In this document: positions 55,361 to 63,260 of the stretch, piece by piece
Layout: each line of letters opens with the position of its first letter
Numbering within the stretch: position 1 is the stretch's first letter
DNA from: an uncultured Opitutia bacterium
GTDB taxonomy: Bacteria > Verrucomicrobiota > Verrucomicrobiia > Opitutales > Puniceicoccaceae
NCBI GenBank assembly: GCA_913056175.1
Contig: CAJXLM010000011.1
Location: forward strand, 1-63,260
Length of the DNA stretch: 63,260 nt
Direction: 5' to 3'
Translations under genes and position numbers: made by a program
The notes under the pieces: model-generated
What the model saw: only the letters and a program-made list of their open reading frames with translations
The model's database searches: none
What the model was told of the DNA's origin: nothing

Positions 55361-56142
55361 GGCGGCTGGCACTGGCGCTCGCCTGCGGGGCACTCGGCGG
55401 ATGGCTCGGCCCGGTCGCGCCCTTGGCCGCCCAAGGCCTCGACCTGGAGGATATCTCGCTCACGATCCACGCGGGTCAGGAATTTCCCGTGCTCGGGGAG
55501 CTTACCCAGAGTGCCTCGACCCCGGCCTTCACCGAGACGATCACGGATGACGACGGAAACGAGGTCGAGACCGAGACCTTCCGCGCGGCCGAGTTCCAGT
55601 CGCTCGACTGGGGGGACGCCTTCGAGAATTTCCGGACTCTCGGAGCTGAGCTCGACTTCTGGGAGGATTCCCGGCGCAGCCTCTACCTTGGCGCTTCGTT
55701 CACGCGGGCAAAGGGACAGAACGCCAGCCTCGGGACCTACGACGGGGCGGACCTGCGGGCCGATTTCTCCGACTACAAGGATACCTCGTTCTACGCGGGC
55801 TTCCGCTGGGGCGAGTCCTTCCACTCCCTTTTCAAGAGCCTGCTCTCCCTCCAGGTCGGGGCGACCGTGGTCGACGACATCAGCGCCGAGGTCGACAACA
55901 TCCCAGAGCTGAATAGCCTCACCTTCTACGAGCGGTCGACCGTGTTTGAGGTCGGGGGCCTCGTCTCGTTCCTCCTCACCCCCACGGACTTCCTCGAAGC
56001 TGGGGTGCAGACCGGGTTGACGTACCAGACCGCGGTCTCGGGCGATGACCAGCAACTCTCGGAACTGAACCTGTCCGCCGCCAACGGGGCCGGCGCCCTC
56101 GGCTTCGTCCCCGTGCGCGCCCTTGTGCGCATCCGCTACTGA
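55357..56142 (+). CDS. Probable outer-membrane protein of unknown role
   Basis: The 261-residue protein starts with a signal peptide ([27 protein letters not shown], cleavage near 26). The rest has alternating strands such as [46 protein letters not shown] and [13 protein letters not shown]. It ends ALVRIRY with a terminal aromatic residue, the pattern of a beta-barrel of about ten strands. ATGA overlap couples it to the glutaredoxin gene. The 3' end overlaps the convergent phosphoesterase gene by 7 bp. Confidence 0.75.
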   Translation: MRRLALALACGALGGWLGPVAPLAAQGLDLEDISLTIHAGQEFPVLGELTQSASTPAFTETITDDDGNEVETETFRAAEFQSLDWGDAFENFRTLGAELDFWEDSRRSLYLGASFTRAKGQNASLGTYDGADLRADFSDYKDTSFYAGFRWGESFHSLFKSLLSLQVGATVVDDISAEVDNIPELNSLTFYERSTVFEVGGLVSFLLTPTDFLEAGVQTGLTYQTAVSGDDQQLSELNLSAANGAGALGFVPVRALVRIRY

Positions 56143-57206
56143 AAGCCGGGCCGTCCTTCCCGGAGGGATCCCGGCCCCGAGGATCCCGGCCGGGCGGGCG
56201 TCGCCAGCCCGGTGGCTCCGGCGGGAGCGGTCGCGCCCTTTTCCGGGGCGGGCGAACGCAGTTGGTGCACGACCACCTCGGCGGGGGCGTTCAACCGGTA
56301 GGGCAGCTTGCACCCGCCACAGCCATTGCTCGTGTATCCCTGCATCCGCCGCCATCGCCACGGGCCGCTTCGCCGCGCGACCGAGAGCCCCCCTCCGGGA
56401 CCGGGCATCCACGGCCACGGCGGGGCCATTTGGCCGCCGTGGGTGTGGCCGCACAGGTAAAGATCGACGCCGGCCCGGGCGGCCTGCCCATAGCGGTGGG
56501 GGGAGTGGCTGAGGAGCACGCAGGGCTGGCTGGGGGCGCGTTGGTCCAGCGCCGACGCGAGGGAATCCGTAGCGAAGGTCCTCGCGTCATCGATCCCGGC
56601 CACCCACAGCGACTGGCGGGCCCCGGTCCCCGCCGGGAGCTCGACCCCTTCGTTCATCAGCACCTGCACCCCGAGCGATTCGAGCAGGTCGCCCACCGCG
56701 AGGATGTCATGGTTGCCGAGCACCGCGAAGCGCGGCGCCGGGAAGACCTCGACGAGGGCCCGGAGAAGCCCTCGGTCCAGCCGATCCTCCCGGAAGACGA
56801 GGTCGAAGAAATCCCCGGTGAGGACCGCGGCATCCACCGGTCCCGTTTCCCGGGTGCGGGCCGCCAGGCGATCCGGCAGGTCCGGGCGGAAGTCGAGGTG
56901 AAAGTCGGAGGCGTGGAGCAGTCTCCACGAGGACTCCCCCGCCGCCGGGGGGCCCTTCGCCCCGAGCTCCCAGGCGCGTTCGCGTGCATGGATCCGCTCG
57001 AAATTCCGTTGGGCCCGCTCCTCGAGGGCGAGGCTCCACAGGATTCGGCGGACGACCCGGGCGAAGGGGCTCCGGAAGGGTTCTCCCGGGACCCGGTCGC
57101 GGTGGAGCTGGCGAATCCGCGCCTCCTGTTCCTCCCGCTGCCGCCGGGCCGCCTCGCCCAACCGCCGCGCCGGTGGGTTCGCTCTCCCTCGCCCTTCCCC
57201 ACTCAC
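56136..57206 (-). CDS. Calcineurin-like metallophosphoesterase (YaeI-like)
   Basis: The GTG at 57206 gives 356 residues. After a basic helical N-terminal region (to about 90) come the phosphoesterase motifs LHASDFHLDF, VLTGDFFDLV, AVLGNHDI, VLLSHSPHR and LCGHTHGGQM. This order matches the YaeI/YkuE group thought to act on membrane-linked phosphates. The C-terminal 35 residues are Ala/Gly/Pro-rich. No transmembrane helix is clear. It is convergent with the preceding outer-membrane gene. Confidence 0.85.
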   Translation of the reverse strand: MSGEGRGRANPPARRLGEAARRQREEQEARIRQLHRDRVPGEPFRSPFARVVRRILWSLALEERAQRNFERIHARERAWELGAKGPPAAGESSWRLLHASDFHLDFRPDLPDRLAARTRETGPVDAAVLTGDFFDLVFREDRLDRGLLRALVEVFPAPRFAVLGNHDILAVGDLLESLGVQVLMNEGVELPAGTGARQSLWVAGIDDARTFATDSLASALDQRAPSQPCVLLSHSPHRYGQAARAGVDLYLCGHTHGGQMAPPWPWMPGPGGGLSVARRSGPWRWRRMQGYTSNGCGGCKLPYRLNAPAEVVVHQLRSPAPEKGATAPAGATGLATPARPGSSGPGSLREGRPGFQ

Positions 57207-57477
57207 GAAATTTGCCGAATTGGATGGACAGGGTTATCCGTTTGCTCAAGGCGATAGTCCCAGCGATGCGCTACCATTTCTCCCAGATCCCGACTCTGGC
57301 CCTCGCCCGGGGCGAGGCGAGCCCCGATGGCGGGGGTCGGTGCGCTGGCCAATTTTTCCGGCCACGGGAGGCTGGCCCGATCCCGGATGGAACCTCGGGA
57401 ACCTCTCCGCGGCACTCCGGCACCCTCCAGACCTGTCCGGCCCGGAATCACCTCTCGTTTTCAGACCGCAACCTCTT

Positions 57478-58590
57478 ATGAGTTCACCACCCCGTCTCTA
57501 CATTCCCGGCCCGGTCCAGGTCTCCGCCAAGACCTACGAGGCGATGACCCGGCCGGTGGTCGGCCACCGCAGCCCGGATTTCGTCGAGCTGTACCGCTCG
57601 GTCCAACCCGGCCTGCAAACGCTCTTCGGTACCGCCGACCCGGTCTTCCTGAGCACCAGCAGCGCCTGGGGCGTCATGGAAGGGGCCGTGCGCAACCTCA
57701 CGCAGAAGAAAGTGCTCAACTGCATGTGTGGAGCCTTCTCCGACAAGTGGTACGATGTCACCCTGCGCTGCGGTCTCCCCGCCACGGATCTCCGCTTTGA
57801 ATGGGGCAGCCATGTCGAGCCGGAGGCCCTCCGCAGGGAACTCGCCACCGGCGACTACGACGTCGTCACTCTTGTCCACAACGAGACCTCCTGCGGGATG
57901 ATGAACCCGCTCGCCGAGCTGATGGCGGTAATCCGGGAGTTCCCGGAGGTGATCTCAGTGGTGGACACGGTCTCGTCGTTCAGCGTGGTCCCCGTTCCCA
58001 AGGACGAGCTGGGAATCGACGTCATGCTGACCGGCTCGCAGAAGGCCCTCGCCCTGCCCCCCGGCCTTTCCCTGCTCAGCGTTTCCCCCCGGGCGATGGA
58101 ACGGGCCGGAAAGGTGGAGGGCCGCGGCTACTACTTCGATTTCCTCGAGTTCGCCAAGAACCACGAGAAGGGCATGACCCCGAGCACCCCGGTGATCCCT
58201 CTCATTTACGCCCTCGCCTCCAAGCTCGAGGACATCGAGGCGGAAGGGCTCGGGGAACGCTACGCGCGCCACGCCCGCCTCAATGACAAGGTCCGCGCCT
58301 GGGGCCGGGAGCGCGGGTTCACTCTCCTGCCCGAGGAACAGTACGGCTCCCGCTCGCTCAACTGCTTCCGCAACACCCGGGAGATCGACCTTGCCGAGCT
58401 CAACCGACTCCTCCGCGCCGAGCACGGCATGATCATCGACACGGGGTACGGCAAGCTGAAGGGCAAGACCTTCCGGATTTCCAACATGGGGGACGAGACG
58501 GAGGAGAGCATGGACGCGCTCCTCACGGCCCTCGACTCCCTCCTCGAGCGCGTCTCCGGGGATTCCCCGGCAACCCCGCACCCCGCGTGA
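57478..58590 (+). CDS. Class V aminotransferase (serine/alanine-glyoxylate type)
   Basis: The ATG at 57478 gives 370 residues. The protein begins PRLYIPGPVQVS, then GHRSPDFVELYRSVQPGLQTLFGT, FLSTSSAWGVMEGAVRNL, VHNETSCGMMNPL, VVDTVSSFSVVPV and the PLP Lys189 in TGSQKALALPPG. This is the alanine-glyoxylate/serine-pyruvate aminotransferase fold. A role in phosphoserine or glycine-serine exchange is possible, but the substrate is not fixed. The stop overlaps the topoisomerase GTG start (GTGA). Confidence 0.92.
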   Translation: MSSPPRLYIPGPVQVSAKTYEAMTRPVVGHRSPDFVELYRSVQPGLQTLFGTADPVFLSTSSAWGVMEGAVRNLTQKKVLNCMCGAFSDKWYDVTLRCGLPATDLRFEWGSHVEPEALRRELATGDYDVVTLVHNETSCGMMNPLAELMAVIREFPEVISVVDTVSSFSVVPVPKDELGIDVMLTGSQKALALPPGLSLLSVSPRAMERAGKVEGRGYYFDFLEFAKNHEKGMTPSTPVIPLIYALASKLEDIEAEGLGERYARHARLNDKVRAWGRERGFTLLPEEQYGSRSLNCFRNTREIDLAELNRLLRAEHGMIIDTGYGKLKGKTFRISNMGDETEESMDALLTALDSLLERVSGDSPATPHPA

Positions 58591-61130
58591 AGAAACTCGT
58601 CATCGCGGAGAAGCCCTCCGTCGCCGGAGACCTCGCCCGCGTCCTCGGCAAGGTTCCGCAGAAGGGAGAGTTCTACGAGAATGAGGAGTGGGTCATCGGG
58701 AGCGCCCTCGGCCACCTCGTCGAATTGCTCCTCCCGCAGGAGATCGACGAAGCCTACAAGAAATGGTCCCTCGACAACCTGCCGATCCTGCCCGACCGCT
58801 TCCGGACCAAGCCCGTCGCGAAGACCAAGGACCGCCTCCGCGAGCTGAAGAAGGCCATCCAGCGGGAGGATGTCGGCGAGGTGATCAACGCCTGTGACGC
58901 CGGCCGCGAAGGGGAGCTCATCTTCACGCACATCCTCGAACAGGCGAAGACCGACAAGCCCGTCCGCCGCCTCTGGATGCTCTCGATGACCCCCGGCGGC
59001 ATCCGGGAAGCCTTCGAGCACCTCCGCGACGCCGAGGAGATGCGGCCCCTCGAGGACGCCGCCCGCAGCCGCCAGGAGGCCGACTGGCTCATCGGCATGA
59101 ACGCCAGCCGCGGGGCCACCGCCACCTTCGGGCGCCGCGGCGGCAACGCGGCCAACGTCGGCCGCGTGCAAACCCCCACCCTCGCCATGGTCTGCGAGCG
59201 CGAGGAGGAAATCCGCAACTTCGTCCCCCAGTCCTACTGGCAGATCGCGGCGACCTTCGAGCTGGAGACGGGCACCTACGAGGGTCTCTACCAACGGCCG
59301 GACTTCCGCAAGGACGAGACCCGCCCCCACGACCGGGCGAATCGCGTGTGGGATCAGGCCGAAGCCGAGCGCATCCTCGCGGAGGCGGAGGCCGCCGCAC
59401 CCGCGCAGGTGACCGAGAAGAAGAAGCGCACGCGCCAGTCCTCCCCCCGCCTCTACGACCTCACCTCCCTGCAGAGGGAGGCGAACTCCCGCTTCGGCTT
59501 CTCCGCCCGCAACACTCTCTCCATCGCCCAGGCCCTCTACGAGAAGCATAAGATGCTCACCTACCCCCGGACGGACTCGCGGGCCCTCCCCGAGGACTAC
59601 CCCGAGACCGTGCGGAAGGCCCTCGCGAATCTCCCGGGGGCCTACCAGGCGCACGCTCGGCGCGTCCTCGACCACGGCTGGATCAACCCAAAGGACCGCC
59701 GCGTCTTCAACAACCAACAGGTCAGCGACCACTTCGCGATCATCCCGACCGACGCCACCGCCAAGAAACTGAGCGAGGCCGAGCAGAAGATCTACGACAT
59801 GGTCGTGCGGCGCACCCTCGCGATCTTTCACCCGCCGGCCGAGTACGACGTGACCACCCGCACCTCCCTCCTCGGCGAGCACGCCTTCCTCACCGAGGGA
59901 AAGGTCCTCGCCGTCCCCGGCTGGTTGGAAGTCTACGAGCGCGAGCAGACGGGGGCCGACACCCTCCCGCCCCTGCCGGAGAACGAGGCACCGCCCGTCC
60001 CCGCCGAACTCGCCTCGATCGAGCTGCGCGAGGACGCCACCCGTCCCCCACCCCGCTACACCGAATCCACCCTCCTCTCCGCCATGGAGAACGCCGGCAA
60101 GCAGGTGGAGGACGAGGAGCTCGCCAGCGCCATGCGCGAGCGCGGCCTCGGCACCCCGGCAACCCGGGCCTCCATCCTCGAGAACCTCGTCTACCACAAG
60201 TACCTCGAGCGCGAAGGGAAGGAGTTGCTCCCCACCCCGAAGGGCGAGGCCCTCGTCCAGTTCCTGCGCGCCTACGGGATTGAGATGCTCACCAGCCCGG
60301 CCCTCACCGGCGAGTGGGAGTACCAGCTCAAGCAGATGGAGGAGGGCGAGCTGGAGCGGCCCGTTTTCATGAACCGCATCCGCGAGGCGACCCGGAACAT
60401 CACCGACCGCTTCCGCTCGCCCCCGCCGGCGGAAACCTCTGCGCTGACCTCCTTCACCGACGGCCAGCCCCTTCTGCGCAACTACAAGGCCTACTATTCG
60501 CAGGACACCTACCACGTAAAGGGACGGGACATTCCCATGGTCCAGGTCAACCGGGTCATCGGCAACCGGCCCCTCGAGGAGGAGGAGATCGCCGAACTGC
60601 TCGAAAAGAAGGAAATCGGACCCCTCAGCGGCTTCCGCTCCCAGCGGGGAAAACCCTTCGAGGCGAAGGTCGTCCTCGCGCAGAAGGACAACGGCACTTG
60701 GCGGGCCGAACTCGACTTCGGCCAGGGCCGTGACGGGGAGGAGGGCGGCGGCAGCATCGACGTGAGCGAAGCCCCGGTCATCGGCACCTGCCCGCTCTGC
60801 GGCGAGCCTGTCCACGAAGTGCCCAACGCTTACCTCTGCGCGGCGCGCGCCCGCGATCGTTCCCACTGCGAGTTCCAGATCAGCAAGAATATCCTCGGCA
60901 GGGAAATCACCCCGGACACCGTCCGGCAGCTCCTCGAGAACCGCCGCACCGAGCTACTCAAGGGCTTCCGCTCGAAGAAGAACAACCGCACCTTCGACGC
61001 CTTCCTCACCCTCAAGGAAGGCGGCAAGCTCGGCTTCGAATTCCCCGAACGCCCCAAGAAGGCCGCCAAGAAGACGGCCAAGAAAGCCACGAAAAAGACC
61101 GCGAAGAAGGCCGCCCGGAAGCGGAGCTGA
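58587..61130 (+). CDS. topB: Type IA DNA topoisomerase (topoisomerase III-like) with lysine-rich tail
   Basis: The 847-residue enzyme has an N-terminal Toprim domain (KLVIAEKPSVAGDLARVL, INACDAGREGELIF), GRVQTPTLAMV, and the active-site Tyr326 in LTYPRTDSRALPED. LSDHFAIIPT-like and RGLGTPATRASILENL motifs follow, as in TopB. The C-terminal region holds two repeats similar to each other (LEKKEIGPLSGFRSQRGKPFEAKV and LENRRTELLKGFRSKKNNRTFDAF) and one zinc-like CPLCGEPV. A basic AKKTAKK tail for DNA binding ends the protein. The GTG start is coupled to the aminotransferase stop. Confidence 0.95.
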   Translation: MKKLVIAEKPSVAGDLARVLGKVPQKGEFYENEEWVIGSALGHLVELLLPQEIDEAYKKWSLDNLPILPDRFRTKPVAKTKDRLRELKKAIQREDVGEVINACDAGREGELIFTHILEQAKTDKPVRRLWMLSMTPGGIREAFEHLRDAEEMRPLEDAARSRQEADWLIGMNASRGATATFGRRGGNAANVGRVQTPTLAMVCEREEEIRNFVPQSYWQIAATFELETGTYEGLYQRPDFRKDETRPHDRANRVWDQAEAERILAEAEAAAPAQVTEKKKRTRQSSPRLYDLTSLQREANSRFGFSARNTLSIAQALYEKHKMLTYPRTDSRALPEDYPETVRKALANLPGAYQAHARRVLDHGWINPKDRRVFNNQQVSDHFAIIPTDATAKKLSEAEQKIYDMVVRRTLAIFHPPAEYDVTTRTSLLGEHAFLTEGKVLAVPGWLEVYEREQTGADTLPPLPENEAPPVPAELASIELREDATRPPPRYTESTLLSAMENAGKQVEDEELASAMRERGLGTPATRASILENLVYHKYLEREGKELLPTPKGEALVQFLRAYGIEMLTSPALTGEWEYQLKQMEEGELERPVFMNRIREATRNITDRFRSPPPAETSALTSFTDGQPLLRNYKAYYSQDTYHVKGRDIPMVQVNRVIGNRPLEEEEIAELLEKKEIGPLSGFRSQRGKPFEAKVVLAQKDNGTWRAELDFGQGRDGEEGGGSIDVSEAPVIGTCPLCGEPVHEVPNAYLCAARARDRSHCEFQISKNILGREITPDTVRQLLENRRTELLKGFRSKKNNRTFDAFLTLKEGGKLGFEFPERPKKAAKKTAKKATKKTAKKAARKRS

Positions 61131-61151
61131 GCCCGCTCGCCCGCCTGCCGG

Positions 61152-61877
61152 CTACCGACCGCCCGCCGACGGGTGGGGGCCGGAGTCCCCGGTCGGCTCC
61201 GACCCGGGCTCCGCCCGGTGGGGAGGAAAGAAGGCCTGCCGGTGCTGGATGGCCCGTTGCAGGATCTCGGACCCACTAGTGCCCAGTTTCCGGGCGATTC
61301 GCTTGCGATGAGTTTGTACGGTGTGCTCGGAGAGGTGCAGTCGCCCGGCAATCTCCTTGGTGAGATAACCCTCGCCGATCAGGGCAAAAATTTCCGCCTC
61401 CCTCGCCGAGAGAGCCTTGCAGCGGAAGGGCTCCGAATCCGTCCGGTAATCGTCCGGGAAGAGATGGTCGAGTTCCTCGCGCAGGGAACGGAAGGAGTCG
61501 TTCTTGCTGATGACGCAATGAAGATTGCCGAGAAGCCACGGTGGACAGACGAACTCACTTGCGTGGCCCGAGATCACGATCACCTGCGCCTCCGGAACGA
61601 GATGCAACAGGTGGGAGGCCACCTCCAGCCCATGGCCGTCCGGCAAATCGAGGTCCAACAACAGCAACTGCGGCCGGTGAAGCTCGCAGACCTGTCGGCC
61701 GGAGTGCACGTGCGTTGCCGTTCCCACGATGGAGAGACCCGCCTGCATCGAAAGCATTCCCCGGAGCAATTCCTGAAAAAGGGCTTGGTCCTCCACGATC
61801 ACGCAGGGCAGTGGGGCGTCGCGCCTGTCCGGTCTCGGGCTCATCCCCGAAGAACATCCTCCCTCCGCGCTCAACAT
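61152..61877 (-). CDS. LuxR-family (NarL-like) response regulator
   Basis: The ATG at 61877, with GTGGGG 5 bp upstream, gives 241 residues; an ATG at 61844 would remove 11. The receiver domain has VIVEDQALFQELL (acidic pocket), the phospho-acceptor Asp in LLLLDLDLPDGHG and VIVISGHAS. A C-terminal HTH follows: ALSAREAEIFALIGEGYLTKEIAGRLHLSEHTVQTHRKRIARKLG. No histidine kinase is next to it, so it is an orphan regulator in this window. It converges on topB. Confidence 0.92.
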   Translation of the reverse strand: MLSAEGGCSSGMSPRPDRRDAPLPCVIVEDQALFQELLRGMLSMQAGLSIVGTATHVHSGRQVCELHRPQLLLLDLDLPDGHGLEVASHLLHLVPEAQVIVISGHASEFVCPPWLLGNLHCVISKNDSFRSLREELDHLFPDDYRTDSEPFRCKALSAREAEIFALIGEGYLTKEIAGRLHLSEHTVQTHRKRIARKLGTSGSEILQRAIQHRQAFFPPHRAEPGSEPTGDSGPHPSAGGR

Positions 61878-62620
61878 ACAAGCCCCACCCTGCGCTCCGC
61901 GTACCCTTGATTGGGTAAGGCGCGGGAAATCGGTTTCGACTGCCGCACCCTCGAAGGAATCCTCGGGAACAGTCGGCGATGCAGCGGGGTGAACGGACGA
62001 CCGATCTGTGAGAGGAACGCCAGCGGTGTCTCATCCCCGGAACGCGAAGACATCCGCGAACCCAATGCAGCGAGAACTCGGCAGCGAAAGAACGGTGGAC
62101 TTCCCTCGCCGCTCAAACGGGGACAGGGATTTTTGAAGACACCTCGATCTTGCCCAGTCACTGGGCGGGCAATGGCCGTCGACCGCCCAGCGGCGACAAG
62201 ATCTTCGGAGGCCCTCGCTCCAGCCTTCGGTCCGGGAGCTCGCGGAGGAAAACGGTAAGGGCAGCCGAGGGGGCCGCCACTCCAGGGGGCGGAGCCCATC
62301 GAGGAAACCGCTTGCCGTTTCCTCTTTTACCACAAACGAGGTCAGAGCCCCTGCCACCCCAAGCCCCTCCACGGGGAAAATCCACTCCACAACCACTGCA
62401 TCCACTCCTTCCGACACGACACCGACCGGCCCGTTCTGATGGTGCGCCCACCGCATCGAGACTCACGAGGAGTCGACCGCGGTGAGTCGCTCCGGAAACC
62501 GAACCCTCCCGCCCGATCCCGCCAACAGACTTGCCGACCCCGCTGCCGCGCCAAGGAATCGACTCCCCCACCCGTCCACCAGCACTTCGCCCTCTCTTCA
62601 GGTGCGTGCAACCTCTGATC
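61878..62620. other. Gap without a supported gene
   Basis: Frames exist on both strands but none has a recognisable domain or good start context. The sequence is less GC-biased than most gaps. The promoter of the response regulator should lie at its left end. Confidence 0.5.
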
Positions 62621-62624
62621 AGGG

Positions 62625-63080
62625 AACTGCACAAAAGCAAATTTCCTGTCACTTCGCAAAGGGAAGTGGCCTGGAACCGCGCGAAAGTACATTTCCCGTC
62701 ACTCCGTAAAATCGGAGGCGCTCCGATTCTCGATACTCGTCGCGCCGGCTGTCCATCCGCCAGCAATCCAATTGGAAAAAAATTCGCCCATAAGGGAGTT
62801 CGGAAGGAGTCGATGTCCGGGAACTCCGTAGAAGGACGTGTCCCGTCACTCCGTAGTAGCACGCGTCCTGTTGTTCCGGGAAGGGTCCCATCACTCCGTG
62901 AAAGCACGCGTCCTGTAGTTCCGGGAAGGGTCCCGTCACTCCGTGAAAGCACGCGTCCTGTAGTTCCGGGAAGTGTCCCATCACTCGGTGAAAGCACGCG
63001 TCCTGTAGTTCCGTAGAAGTACGCATCCCGTCACTCGGTAATAGCACGCTTCCTATCACTCCGGAAAAGTACGCGTCCAT
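62625..63080. repeat. Tandem repeat array, 45-bp unit built from two related half-units
   Basis: The clearest copies run from about 62836 to 63020. A GTCCCATCACTCCGTGAAAGC half is followed by a CACGCGTCCTGTAGTTCCGGGAAGG half, together 45 bp. Diverged half-units continue to 63080 and also occur at 62625-62715, left of an inserted-looking segment. 45 bp is 15 codons, which makes spurious 15-residue repeats in reading frames on both strands. There are no unique spacers. Confidence 0.88.
62716..62815 (-). pseudogene. Copy of the 5' end of the aldehyde dehydrogenase gene
   Basis: About 100 bp here match 3880-3980 with roughly 10-15% differences. Read on the minus strand from the ATG at 62792 it gives MGEFFSNWIAGGWTAGATSIENR, almost the N-terminus of the dehydrogenase at 2511-3962 (MSESFSNWIAGEWTAGATSIENR), then departs into repeat sequence. 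The 5' flank (CTTCCGAACTCCCTTAT) is also kept. The piece lies inside the tandem repeat array. It cannot encode an enzyme. Confidence 0.85.
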
Positions 63081-63260
63081 TGACCTAGCTGCAGCCCCCC
63101 ACGCAGACAGCTCCCACTACCGAAAGCCCCCGCCTCCCCCCGCCCCATTCCACCCCACCCACCAACCCTCGACGACCCCCTTCCAAAACCCCACGCCCCC
63201 CGCCCGTCGAAGAAAATGACCACCCTCTCCTCCCCACCAACCCCCCCCCACCCAACACCA
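63081..63260. other. Window end, pyrimidine-rich sequence
   Basis: C-rich DNA with short CCCACC runs. Nothing recognisable. Confidence 0.4.

Noticed and set aside
58260-60866. Minus-strand frame opposite the aminotransferase and topoisomerase
   Set aside because: Shadow of two clear genes; no conserved feature.
62836-63060. Possible CRISPR array because of regular repeats
   Set aside because: The whole 45-bp unit repeats, with no unique spacers between copies and no cas gene nearby.

Overview
The window is 63 kb of very GC-rich, gene-dense bacterial DNA with Shine-Dalgarno start sites and many ATGA/GTGA stop-start overlaps. The cell is Gram-negative: there is an LptF/LptG-type lipopolysaccharide export permease, a lipoprotein signal with a lipobox, a Tat signal and a probable outer-membrane protein. 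The gene set (membrane pyrophosphatase, TsaD, lysine-tailed topoisomerase, serA/hom/lysC/thrC operon) and the general look of the proteins suggest Verrucomicrobiota, perhaps Opitutae. That placement is an impression and could not be checked here.

Layout. 0-1 kb: a REP-associated transposase cut by the window edge, then apparently empty DNA. 1-9.8 kb: cupin; a minus-strand aldehyde dehydrogenase plus atypical M19 dipeptidase pair; TraR/DksA zinc finger; S41 protease coupled to tsaD; two hydrolases; an unknown protein with an internal duplication. 9.8-17.1 kb: hppA, metG, isochorismate synthase and an acetamidase/formamidase homologue. 17.2-21.8 kb: surface-polysaccharide genes (phosphoglycosyl transferase, nucleotide-sugar dehydratase, nucleotide-sugar 6-dehydrogenase). 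22.1-26.9 kb: frr-proB-HAD-recD2, all minus. 27.4-34.8 kb: a tight minus-strand operon serA-plsY-hom-lysC-thrC-lptF/G linking serine, aspartate-family and envelope synthesis. 34.9-38.2 kb: nucleotidyltransferase, and a Tat-exported cupin coupled to a non-canonical Nramp protein. 38.7-43.1 kb: a six-gene acyl assembly line (ACP, SDR reductase, AMP-ligase, second ACP, KAS III, hexapeptide acyltransferase). 43.5-47.0 kb: a small zinc-ribbon membrane protein, then PdeM and an Lhr-like helicase of the ligase-associated DNA repair module.

47.1-52.0 kb is a 4.8-kb integrative element inserted in the 3' end of a tRNA-Thr(CGU) gene. It has a 51-bp direct att duplication, ACGTGAC repeats and an 11-bp inverted repeat at its ends, a tyrosine recombinase, an excisionase-like HTH protein, a ribbon-helix-helix-like protein, several unknown small proteins and a six-copy G-tract/CAGC array.

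52.1-61.9 kb: uvrA, divergent glutaredoxin plus outer-membrane protein, a metallophosphoesterase, a class V aminotransferase coupled to a type IA topoisomerase, and a LuxR-type response regulator. The last 1.4 kb has no gene. It holds a 45-bp tandem repeat array that encloses a roughly 100-bp copy of the 5' end of the aldehyde dehydrogenase gene from 59 kb away.

Many intergenic gaps (11.8-12.6, 15.6-16.2, 17.9-18.0, 21.9-22.1, 26.9-27.4, 35.8-36.2 kb) carry members of dispersed GC-rich repeat families. These families explain most of the long spurious reading frames there. The best candidates for undescribed biology are the acyl assembly line, the mini-element with its G-tract array, and the repeat families.
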